Below, piece by piece: positions 1 to 5,766 of a stretch of DNA of 7,339 nt (position 1 is the first letter of the stretch; each line of letters starts with the position of its first letter). A program made the position numbers and the translations under genes. The notes under the pieces are model-generated. The model saw only the letters and a program-made list of their open reading frames with translations, ran no database searches and was not told where the DNA came from. Source of the stretch: Candidatus Sumerlaeota bacterium (lineage in GTDB: Bacteria; Sumerlaeota; Sumerlaeia; MVZB01; JAJFLK01); assembly GCA_021772735.1 (NCBI GenBank), contig JAJFLK010000010.1, forward strand, positions 1-7,339, written 5' to 3'.

Positions 1-1842
1 CCAGATCTCCTCGCCGGTCTTCAGGTCGAACGCGCGCATATAGTCGTCCATCGCGGCCGCGATAAAAATGAGCCCGCTCGCGGTAATTAGCGGTCCGCCG
101 AGGCCGGGAACTCCAAGCTTGATCGGGATGGGAACGGGGGCGATGTCGCGAATGGTGCCAAGCTTGACCTGCCACATGATGTCACCTTTGCCGAGGTCGA
201 TCGCCGCGAGCGTTCCCCACGGCGGGGGATTGATCGGGAGTCCCAGGCCTGAGAGCAGCGTCTCGCGCCGCATGCCGTAGGGCGCGCCCTCCTGACGGCC
301 GATCTCAATTCCGGGGTTATTCTTGCGCGCTTCATCGATTTCATCGGCCGGGATGAGCGAGACAACCCACGCCAGGTCCATCGTGTTGGCCACGAGGATT
401 TCTCGCTCGCCGTCAACCGCCACACCGCCCCAGTTTGTTCCGCCGCCATTGCCCGGATACATGAGCGTCGGCTCGTTGACCCTCGGCGGCGTATACATCC
501 CCTCGAAGTGCAGCGCCGCGACGCGCTTGCGATTGCTTCGGCGGTCGAACGGCGTCAGCCCCCAGGCGTCTTCAGGCTTGAGGTCGCGCCCGACGAGCTG
601 TGGCGGCTTAACGGGGAACGGCTGCGTCGGGGAATAAATCTCGCCCGGCGTGTTCCCCTGAGGGACGGGTCGTTCCTCAACGTCGAAGATCGGCTCGCCA
701 GTTTCGCGATGCAGGATGAAAATCAGGCCCATCTTTGTCGCCTGAACGACCACCGGAATCTTCTCGCCATTGCGCGTGATGTCGGTGAGCGTCGGCTGAC
801 ACGGAATGTCAAAATCCCACAGATCGTGATGAACGGTTTGAAAGTTCCAGACGACCTCGCCGGTCGCGCCGCGAACCGCCACGACCGAGCTGGAGTAGTA
901 ATCCAGGCCGTTGCGCGAGGCGGCAAAATAATCCGGCGCGGCATTGCCGGTCGGCAGGAAGACGATGTCGCGTTCGACGTCCACGGCGATAGGCGCCCAG
1001 ACGTTCGGCGTTGCGAGGACGTAACCGGCTTCTGAGGTCGGATAGTTTTTCTCGTCCTTATCGGGCGGCGCCAGGTCCCAGGTCCAGAGCTCCTCGCCGG
1101 TGCGGGCGTGGTAAGCCCGGACGACGCCACTGGGCGCATCAACGCGGACGTTATCACCGATCGCTGATCCCACGATGACAGCATCGCCGGCGATCGCGGG
1201 CGGTGAAGTGATGTGATACTCGCCGAACCAGCGAAAGTCGCCCGGGCCCTGACTGAGATCGACAGCGCCATCCGTGCCGAAGTCCGCGCAGGGGCGGCCC
1301 GTCTCGGCGTCGAGCGCGATCAATCTCGAATCGTTTGTCGCGGTGAAGATCCTTCGGCGCGACGGGCCCGAAGTCCCGGAGTCATCCTCCCAGTACTCAA
1401 CGCCGCGTGCGATGAGCTGGTTCGAGAAACTGCCTGACAGATCGATCTTCGGATCGTAGACCCATTTCTCCTCGCCGGTTTCGGGGTCCAGGGCGATCAC
1501 GCGATTGAACGGAGTCGGGAAGTAAAGGGTGCCATCGACGACGATCGGCGTCGCTTCAAACGCCGTTGTCGATCGAATCTCCTCGCTGCCGCCCGAGACG
1601 TCGCCGTGATGGTATTCCCAGGCGATCTCCAGATAGCCGACGTTCTCGGCTGTGATCTGCGTGAGCGGCGAGTAACGGCTCCCGCCCCGATCGTTGCCGT
1701 AGCTCGGCCACTCGGCGGTCGGACCATCGAGAGCGATCTCGACATGGACCGGACGATATCGCCAGGCAATCGCCGCGAGCGCAATCACAAGGATCGTGCC
1801 GCCCGCAGTTTTCACTCTCTTCGTCATCTTAGGAAATGCCAT
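1..1842 (-). CDS. PQQ-dependent (quinoprotein) glucose dehydrogenase-type enzyme, C-terminus cut by window edge
   Basis: Reading the minus strand from 1842 gives 614 codons with no stop, ending on a Trp codon at the left edge. The family oxidises aldoses or similar sugars in the periplasm using PQQ and passes electrons to quinone (EC 1.1.5.2 type). Seen: one hydrophobic helix (residues about 14-27, possible AxA cleavage near 26), WPSYGNDRGGSRYSPL near 45-60, recurring propeller strand motifs TGEEKW, TGEELW, TGEVVW and TGEEIW, the signature VHHDLWDFD at 337-345 and QATKMG at 367-372. By my recollection of E. coli Gcd, Asp343 and Lys370 match the catalytic Asp466 and PQQ-contacting Lys493, with identical spacing of 27. 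About 50-60 residues should be missing at the C-terminus. The five-helix membrane domain of E. coli Gcd is absent. The ATG at 1842 is preferred because GAGG (1853-1856) lies 10 bases upstream; an in-frame ATG at 1827 has a poorer site. The exact sugar substrate cannot be told; other PQQ dehydrogenases of this fold are possible. Confidence 0.93.
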   Translation of the reverse strand, partial: MAFPKMTKRVKTAGGTILVIALAAIAWRYRPVHVEIALDGPTAEWPSYGNDRGGSRYSPLTQITAENVGYLEIAWEYHHGDVSGGSEEIRSTTAFEATPIVVDGTLYFPTPFNRVIALDPETGEEKWVYDPKIDLSGSFSNQLIARGVEYWEDDSGTSGPSRRRIFTATNDSRLIALDAETGRPCADFGTDGAVDLSQGPGDFRWFGEYHITSPPAIAGDAVIVGSAIGDNVRVDAPSGVVRAYHARTGEELWTWDLAPPDKDEKNYPTSEAGYVLATPNVWAPIAVDVERDIVFLPTGNAAPDYFAASRNGLDYYSSSVVAVRGATGEVVWNFQTVHHDLWDFDIPCQPTLTDITRNGEKIPVVVQATKMGLIFILHRETGEPIFDVEERPVPQGNTPGEIYSPTQPFPVKPPQLVGRDLKPEDAWGLTPFDRRSNRKRVAALHFEGMYTPPRVNEPTLMYPGNGGGTNWGGVAVDGEREILVANTMDLAWVVSLIPADEIDEARKNNPGIEIGRQEGAPYGMRRETLLSGLGLPINPPPWGTLAAIDLGKGDIMWQVKLGTIRDIAPVPIPIKLGVPGLGGPLITASGLIFIAAAMDDYMRAFDLKTGEEIW

Positions 1843-2005
1843 CAGTAACTTACCTCGACTCCTCAATAATGTAGAGCGCTACGCCTCCGATGTTGCGCTG
1901 AACGATCCATGCGCAGGCGTGCCTTCGGCCCCTCATTTATGAGACCGCAAGTGTTGAGATAATGTTTGCCGAAATCGGAGGCACGGTGCGGCGGGCCGCT
2001 TCGCG
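1843..2005. other. Intergenic region with a distant 9-bp inverted repeat
   Basis: This 163-bp gap between the HD-domain gene and the dehydrogenase gene holds the dehydrogenase ribosome binding region (1853-1864). It also has a perfect inverted repeat GCCTCCGAT (1883-1891) and ATCGGAGGC (1974-1982), whose arms are 82 bases apart. A short GCC-TTC-GGC hairpin lies at 1921-1929. I see no convincing paired -35 and -10 boxes for the dehydrogenase and no U-tract terminator for the HD gene. Confidence 0.4.
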
Positions 2006-2548
2006 CTACCACCTGATCATGGGCAGCGGCTTGAACGGATGCCTGAAAAACTCGCGCACCGTCAATCGGACCAGCGCCTTGTGAAATCCTGAATTGGGGA
2101 ATTCGCGCTTGGCGCGCCGAACAGCCTCGGCGCTCAAACTGAACTTGATCAGTCCCAGCGATACGTCAACGAGGTCGGCCCTGCGGAACAACTCGACCAG
2201 TGGGTGAGCCGGGTCATCAATCTTCCTGAGCTTGTGATGCAGGTCGATCATCAGCTCGATCTCGGTCGACCATTCATCCAAACCCTTCTTCGCCAGATAC
2301 TCTTTTGCCAACGCAACAGAAGGCTCCAGGTAATCGAACGTATTGTTCGTCCAAATCCCAAGGTCGTGAAAACAGGCCGCGATGAAAATTCGCTGCCGCT
2401 GTCCGTCATCGAGACCCGGCTCAAGCAGGAGACAAAAATTGGCCATGCGATAGATATGATTCCTGTACGGAACAAACGCACGCCCGAGAATATCTTCATA
2501 GTCGGCCAGGATTTCATCGATCAGGGGGATTTCGGTTTGTATTTCCAT
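2006..2548 (-). CDS. HD-domain protein, putative metal-dependent phosphohydrolase
   Basis: A 180-residue soluble protein with no signal peptide or membrane helix. The HD-superfamily pattern H...HD...D is present: His31 in NHIYRM, His61-Asp62 in CFHDLGIW, a His-His pair at 104-105 in DLHHKL, and Asp125 in FRRADLVD. In this superfamily these residues bind one or two metal ions and support phosphomonoester or phosphodiester (often nucleotide) hydrolysis. The protein is essentially the bare HD helical domain, with no fused synthetase, GAF, PAS or response-regulator domain, so the substrate cannot be named. The start at 2548 has AAGG (2553-2556) four bases upstream and AGAGG further out; both are imperfect. 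The upstream gap of 58 bp contains the CTTTGCG tandem repeat, so that repeat would lie in its leader. HD membership looks safe; activity is inferred from family. Confidence 0.85.
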   Translation of the reverse strand: MEIQTEIPLIDEILADYEDILGRAFVPYRNHIYRMANFCLLLEPGLDDGQRQRIFIAACFHDLGIWTNNTFDYLEPSVALAKEYLAKKGLDEWSTEIELMIDLHHKLRKIDDPAHPLVELFRRADLVDVSLGLIKFSLSAEAVRRAKREFPNSGFHKALVRLTVREFFRHPFKPLPMIRW

Positions 2549-2572
2549 CGGGCCTTATCTTGCCTCTTCTCT

Positions 2573-2600
2573 GCTTTGCGGCTTTGCGGCTTTGCGTGAA
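2573..2600 (+). repeat. Tandem 8-bp repeat GCTTTGCG x3 followed by TGAA (copy 1)
   Basis: Three perfect tandem copies of GCTTTGCG occupy 2573-2596 and are followed by TGAA. The 19 bases at 2582-2600 (CTTTGCGGCTTTGCGTGAA) recur exactly at 6930-6948 on the same strand. The repeat sits between the stop of the 83-residue gene and the start of the HD gene, so it would be transcribed in the HD leader as TTCACGCAAAG-type sequence. From memory, similar strings occur dispersed between genes in environmental bacterial genomes; that is unverified here. Confidence 0.8.
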
Positions 2601-2606
2601 ACGTCT

Positions 2607-2858
2607 TCAATCTCCGGCTGGCTTCAGATCCGCGTCCGGTTCGGCAGAATCGTCGATAGGAGGATCGATGTTATAATCGACGTAATACGATTCAAGCGCT
2701 GTCGCCAGACTTTCCGCATCTGCCTTCGCGCTTGGTCGGTGTTCGCGATCCTCCGGCCCTAACGCGAGCATTATGATCCCGAGGCCCATGACGAACGAGA
2801 CGATCACGAGGGCCAACCCTACGGCGGCATACTTCATTAGCTGCTTTAAGAAAGTCAT
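2607..2858 (-). CDS. Small one-helix membrane protein with a pseudopilin-like stretch
   Basis: An 83-residue protein of no recognised family. It has a short basic start (MTFLKQLMKY), one hydrophobic helix at about residues 11-33, and then an acidic, Pro/Asp-rich tail that ends in DLKPAGD. Residues 45-67 (KADAESLATALESYYVDYN followed by IDPP) closely resemble the segment after the helix in GspG/PilA-type pseudopilins, where the consensus is roughly KADLRTLATALEAYYVDxNxYP. The prepilin leader (Gly-Phe-Thr-Leu-Ile-Glu with a cleavable Gly) is missing, so it is not expected to be processed by prepilin peptidase. The start at 2858 is supported by AAAGGGG (2867-2873), eight bases upstream. It could be a degenerate pseudopilin relative or a small membrane protein with a chance match. 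Role unknown; reality as a gene is fairly well supported by the Shine-Dalgarno and protein-like composition. Confidence 0.7.
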   Translation of the reverse strand: MTFLKQLMKYAAVGLALVIVSFVMGLGIIMLALGPEDREHRPSAKADAESLATALESYYVDYNIDPPIDDSAEPDADLKPAGD

Positions 2859-3079
2859 CCGTACAACCCCTTTGAAGCGTCTCGCAGTCTACGCTTGACG
2901 CTCCTGAATGATTGTCAGACGCAGATTAAATCACATGAGTCAGCGGGGCAACTGTGATCAGGGTAGCACTGGACTGGTTGGACCACGATTCCGGCTCAGG
3001 TGGGCAATCCGGCCTGGCCCGGTTGTCCCGTTCGGTTTCAAGGGCACAGGATTGCCCGTCACGCCGCAGTAAGTTCGCG
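2859..3079. other. Intergenic region with several inverted repeats
   Basis: This 221-bp gap separates the six-helix membrane protein from the 83-residue protein. I see no credible gene in it. Near the right side is a perfect 9-bp dyad (3002-3010 with 3049-3057). Near the left side are competing 6-bp dyads: AGCGTC (2877-2882) pairs with GACGCT (2897-2902), or GCGTCT (2878-2883) with AGACGC (2918-2923). These would fall in the leader of the 83-residue gene. A TTTAAT on the minus strand (about 2926-2931) could be a -10 box, but no -35 stands at the proper distance. Confidence 0.4.
3002..3057. repeat. Perfect 9-bp inverted repeat, stem-loop with 38-base loop
   Basis: GGGCAATCC at 3002-3010 is the exact reverse complement of GGATTGCCC at 3049-3057. 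Inside the loop GCCC (3017-3020) can pair with GGGC (3042-3045), giving a nested second stem. It lies 22 bases past the stop of the six-helix protein gene (minus strand). No run of T follows on either strand, so it is not a canonical Rho-independent terminator, but it may protect or end the transcript. Confidence 0.5.
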
Positions 3080-3769
3080 TCATCCGACTGAGAGAGAATC
3101 TGAATTCGCGGGCTCGTCTTCTTTCCAAGCAAGGAGATCCCAGACGAATCGAAGCGCGAGCACTGAGAACCACACCGCAAAAAAGGGCGCGGGGTCGATC
3201 ATGCCGGCCGAGCCCGCGTTGACTTCAGGGAAGGCAATCAGGTTTAGAGTCAATCCGCCAGCGGCGACAATCATACCTGGCAAGCCATACCAGGGGCCGT
3301 AATCACGCCGCCGGAAGAGAACGAGACCCAAGAGAAATGTGCCAGTCGAAATAAATAGATCGAATGCCATGTCAAGGCCCTGTTGCGTCGAATCGACGTG
3401 GCGAAAGACGATTCGAACCTGCTCTCTTGCTTCATCGTCAAGAGCCGCGGCCATGGCATCGCGATATGCGCCACGGATGAAGCCCTGCATCGTCGCCATG
3501 AGCGTGAACGAAATTCCGGCCGCAATCAGGAAGAGCAACATCATGTCGAGATCGATGCCCTCGCCCTTCGATCTGAGGTAGCGATATATGGCGTATACGG
3601 ATGCAAGAAAGAAGGGTCCGAAGGCGAAGAAGAGAAGGTAGTCGAGTTTGAAAGGAAGTGGAACGCCAATTGAAAGTCCATAGCAGATCGTCGCGGGGAT
3701 GCCACACATGATCGCAGTCAGTAGCCATGCTCGTGGCGAGGGGATATGGGTTCGCGTGGCTTCCATCAT
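3080..3769 (-). CDS. Uncharacterised six-helix membrane protein
   Basis: A 229-residue integral membrane protein. Hydrophobic helices are visible at about 14-36, 43-64, 74-96, 132-152, 160-180 and 193-215, with a longer polar segment (about 97-131) between helices 3 and 4. A distinctive patch, VDSTQQGLDMAFDLFISTGT (125-144), leads into helix 4. It reminds me of recurring uncharacterised bacterial membrane proteins with a QLGLDVAWDxFI-like motif, but I cannot assign a named family. The start is one of two adjacent ATGs (3769 or 3766). No Shine-Dalgarno stands before them, since the minus strand reads CTGTCTCCTT there. A TATAAA box 37 bases upstream suggests a short leader. There are no transporter or enzyme motifs. 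It probably resides in the inner membrane; function unknown. Confidence 0.8.
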   Translation of the reverse strand: MMEATRTHIPSPRAWLLTAIMCGIPATICYGLSIGVPLPFKLDYLLFFAFGPFFLASVYAIYRYLRSKGEGIDLDMMLLFLIAAGISFTLMATMQGFIRGAYRDAMAAALDDEAREQVRIVFRHVDSTQQGLDMAFDLFISTGTFLLGLVLFRRRDYGPWYGLPGMIVAAGGLTLNLIAFPEVNAGSAGMIDPAPFFAVWFSVLALRFVWDLLAWKEDEPANSDSLSVG

Positions 3770-3805
3770 AAGGAGACAGGTTAACGGGGTTTCCGCCGCT
3801 GCCTA

Positions 3806-3811
3806 TTTATA
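3806..3811 (-). promoter_or_regulatory. Possible -10 box for the six-helix membrane protein
   Basis: The minus strand reads TATAAA here, five of six matches to TATAAT, within an AT-rich patch that stands out from GC-rich surroundings. It would place transcription start about 30 bases before the ATG at 3769. No good -35 stands at 16-18 bases: the nearest, TTGCTC (3826-3831), is only 14 bases away. The call rests on the -10 alone. Confidence 0.3.
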
Positions 3812-3861
3812 TGACTGCTCGATTGGAGCAATGGTTTGGCCCGAGATAATAATTCTACATG

Positions 3862-3889
3862 CCTGATCAAGTTGATCGTGGAGATCAGG
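3862..3889. repeat. Nested GATC-containing dyads, possible operator or hairpin
   Basis: Two overlapping dyads occur in 28 bases. CCTGATC (3862-3868) pairs with GATCAGG (3883-3889), and GATCAA (3865-3870) with TTGATC (3872-3877) around a single central base. Three GATC tetramers result. The site lies 45 bases downstream of the HAMP gene stop and about 50 bases upstream of the candidate -10 at 3806-3811. It could be a binding site for a dimeric regulator or a weak hairpin ending HAMP transcription; no T-run follows. Confidence 0.4.
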
Positions 3890-3934
3890 AGGTTCGATTA
3901 GTTCGTTGGAGATCGTGCCGGGGCAGACTCACGT

Positions 3935-4537
3935 TTAGCCGGCTTTCGAGGCGGCGTGATCGCGTTCCGCCAGGCGGTCCGCTTCCCGGCGCCCCGTGCC
4001 GTTGGGTTCGCGCCGCTCGCTCGCCTCATCAACAAGGCTCGATGTGACGGCGGTGAGCACTTCGGAGCTGACCGGAGGCGATCCGATCCGTTCGTCGCGA
4101 TTGTGGCGGCGCATCTGCGCGACGGCGTCGTTTAGAGTATCGACCAATTCGTGGAACTCGTCGTCGCTTCGGATGCGCACGATGCCGGGGTCCCGGCCGG
4201 ATTTGAGTTCATCGAGCGCGCGGCGAATCTTGACGACCGGGCCCGAGATGCGCTGGGAAACCCGCACGGCGACGAAGATGGCCGCCACCGCTGCGATCGC
4301 GGCGATGCCCATGGCATAGATGACGTTCTGGAAGCCGGGCGCCGTCGCGCCGACCGAGGGCGAGAAAATCAGATAGGCCAACAGGAAACTGGCCGCGGCT
4401 GCTGCGCCGACGACAAGCGCCTCGGCGAGCAGGATTCGCCGGAATAGCGATCCCTCGCTGCCAGGCTTGACTGATAGGTTTCTGCGTCGTTCGCGTCTGA
4501 TCGGGTCCGGTCCCATGTGCTGATCTTCGCCTGACAT
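3935..4537 (-). CDS. Two-helix membrane protein with a HAMP domain and no output domain
   Basis: A 200-residue protein. The N-terminus is basic (RRERRRN near 14-20). Helices are at about 36-58 and 72-93, joined by a loop of only about 13 residues. A HAMP-like segment follows (about 93-146): RVSQRISGPVVKIRRALDEL, then DDEFHELVDTLNDAV, with the usual Pro, the DE pair and the late Leu-Asn. HAMP domains relay signals from membrane helices to kinase, cyclase or chemoreceptor modules, yet here only about 50 polar, Arg/Glu-rich residues follow. The reading frame stays open upstream to 4792, but that part is low-complexity and antisense to the permease, so I place the start at 4537 (CTGGG and AGGG upstream); the ATG at 4516 is an alternative. 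The HAMP call is from pattern, and the partner is unknown. Confidence 0.78.
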   Translation of the reverse strand: MSGEDQHMGPDPIRRERRRNLSVKPGSEGSLFRRILLAEALVVGAAAAASFLLAYLIFSPSVGATAPGFQNVIYAMGIAAIAAVAAIFVAVRVSQRISGPVVKIRRALDELKSGRDPGIVRIRSDDEFHELVDTLNDAVAQMRRHNRDERIGSPPVSSEVLTAVTSSLVDEASERREPNGTGRREADRLAERDHAASKAG

Positions 4538-4614
4538 TGGCCCTGCCCAGGGCGTGAGAGTCCGCGCGGCAAGTCGCTCTCGGCCGCATCTACACCACTT
4601 ATCGTCATGTCTCG

Positions 4615-4640
4615 CCAAAGGGTTAACACCAAAAGGGTTA
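4615..4640. repeat. Direct repeat CCAAAGGGTTA / CCAAAAGGGTTA upstream of the HAMP gene
   Basis: CCAAAGGGTTA at 4615-4625 recurs as CCAAAAGGGTTA at 4629-4640, one base longer, so equivalent ends are 14-15 bases apart. On the minus strand this reads TAACCCTTTTGG then TAACCCTTTGG, starting about 78 bases before the HAMP start. It may be a pair of regulator half-sites or a chance duplication. Confidence 0.45.
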
Positions 4641-4663
4641 TCTCCGGGATGGTCAATGCCAGA

Positions 4664-4684
4664 CGGGAGCTTCCGGGGCTCCCG
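4664..4684 (-). terminator. Possible terminator hairpin after the permease gene, without U-tract
   Basis: CGGGAGC (4664-4670) and GCTCCCG (4678-4684) form a perfect 7-bp GC-rich stem with a 7-base loop, 22 bases past the permease stop on the minus strand. A second dyad, CCGAC-GTCGG (4691-4700), is closer to the stop. Neither is followed by a T-run, so intrinsic termination is doubtful. Confidence 0.3.
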
Positions 4685-4706
4685 ACCGGGCCGACGTCGG
4701 GTGAAC

Positions 4707-5564
4707 CTAGCGGATCGCTCCGACCCGGACGCCCGCGAAAAAGGTCCGCCGGAAGATGAAGAAGAAGACGAGAATCGGCAACGCGACGGCACATCCGCCC
4801 GCAGCCAGAAGCGTCAGATCGGGACCGAATTCGCCCAGGACGAGCGACGCCAGACCGACCTGGAGCGTGAATTTCGAGGCATCGTGGATGATTACCATCG
4901 GCCAGAAAAAATCGCTCCAATAATGCTGAAACGCCAGCACTGCCATCACAGCCAGCGCCGGGCGAGAGAGCGGCAGGACGATATGGCGAAAGACGCTCCA
5001 ATGGCTCGCGCCATCCACGCGCGCGGCCTCAAGCAGGCTGTCCGGCAGCGTCATCATGAATTGCCGAAGAAGGAAGATCCCAACCACGTCGCCGAGGCCG
5101 GGCAGGATCAGGCCCGCGAACGTATCGGCCAGCCCCCAGCGGCTCATCGAGAGAAACAGAGGGATGAGCGTCACCTGACGCGGAACCATCATCGCGAGGA
5201 TGATGACGACGAAAACCAGCGTGCGGCCTCGGAACCGGCGCTTGGCGAGAACGTATGCCGCCATCGCGTCTGCGATGACGTGAAACCCGATCGTCAGGCT
5301 CACTACCGCGAAGCTATTGACGAACCACCGGCCGAAAAGCGGCGCGGAGACGAACAGCCTGCGCCAGGGCCCGCCCCAGGCCGGGAGCCCCGCGCCTTCG
5401 GCGTCGAGCCCGCCGCGCGCCGAAAGCGCGATCATGTATCCCAGGGGGAACAGATTCGCGAAGGCGAGGATGACGAGCACCACGGCGAGCGCGAACGCCA
5501 CCGAAGGCGGCCGTCTCGATCCCGAAGTAGGCCTGTCCTCTGTCAGATTAGATGGAGTGGTCAT
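4707..5564 (-). CDS. Carbohydrate ABC transporter permease, MalG/UgpE type
   Basis: A 285-residue inner-membrane permease of normal length for the family. Six helices are apparent at about 23-45, 83-105, 117-138, 150-170, 203-223 and 255-271. The EAA loop that docks on the ATPase is clear at about 175-200: DSLLEAARVDGASHWSVF then IVLPL, with the conserved Glu-Ala-Ala, Gly and Leu-Pro. The following AFQHYWSDFFWPMV matches the family's helix-5 AFxxxWNDFxWPL. Such permeases work as one half of a heterodimer with a MalF-type partner, an ATPase and a solute-binding protein, usually to import sugars or glycerol phosphates. None of these is next to it: the upstream gene is divergent and the downstream gene encodes a HAMP protein. 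The start at 5564 is forced by an in-frame TAA 27 bases upstream; the Shine-Dalgarno is weak or absent. Substrate unknown. Confidence 0.93.
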   Translation of the reverse strand: MTTPSNLTEDRPTSGSRRPPSVAFALAVVLVILAFANLFPLGYMIALSARGGLDAEGAGLPAWGGPWRRLFVSAPLFGRWFVNSFAVVSLTIGFHVIADAMAAYVLAKRRFRGRTLVFVVIILAMMVPRQVTLIPLFLSMSRWGLADTFAGLILPGLGDVVGIFLLRQFMMTLPDSLLEAARVDGASHWSVFRHIVLPLSRPALAVMAVLAFQHYWSDFFWPMVIIHDASKFTLQVGLASLVLGEFGPDLTLLAAGGCAVALPILVFFFIFRRTFFAGVRVGAIR

Positions 5565-5766
5565 CGTCGGTTTCGATTGTGGTTTGTCTTAGTTCCCGGC
5601 GTCGGCACTGATTGTCGAATGATCATCCCGTGCATGCAAGAGCCAACAGAACCCGATGGAGGTCGGCAACTCGATCACCATTGCAGATGTTCGGACTCGG
5701 CCCTAAACTCCGCGACACAAAGCAGCCGATAACCCCCGCCGGCGAACGATTCGGAGGCGATCTCCT
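5565..5766. other. Divergent intergenic region between permease and TPR-like gene
   Basis: This 202-bp region must hold the promoters of both outward-facing genes. For the plus strand a weak pair is TTGCAG (5681-5686) and TAAACT (5704-5709), spaced by 17 bases. For the minus strand a weak pair TTGCAT and GACAAT, also 17 bases apart, can be read around 5613-5641. Both match consensus poorly and are offered only as candidates. GGAGG at 5753-5757 is the ribosome binding site of the plus-strand gene. Confidence 0.35.

Noticed and set aside
508..1035. Plus-strand open frame inside the dehydrogenase gene, and similar short frames across 1-1842
   Set aside because: The minus-strand reading gives an uninterrupted, family-matching PQQ dehydrogenase; the others are frame shadows.
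2573..2600. Possible CRISPR array from the tandem 8-bp units
   Set aside because: Units are 8 bp and directly adjacent with no spacers, and no cas genes are present.
3770..3780. AAGGAGACAGG on the plus strand looks like a strong Shine-Dalgarno
   Set aside because: No start codon or reading frame follows within a usable distance on the plus strand; the flanking genes are on the minus strand.
4538..4792. N-terminal extension of the HAMP protein back to 4792
   Set aside because: The extra 85 residues are Ser/Arg-rich low complexity and overlap the 3' end of the permease in another frame. A start at 4537 directly precedes the normal membrane-protein sequence.
4554..5732. Long plus-strand open frame (392 codons) opposite the permease
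   Set aside because: Its product is extremely Arg/Glu/His/Pro-rich low-complexity sequence with no domain, and it is fully antisense to a clear MalG-type permease. It results from GC-rich third positions on the other strand.
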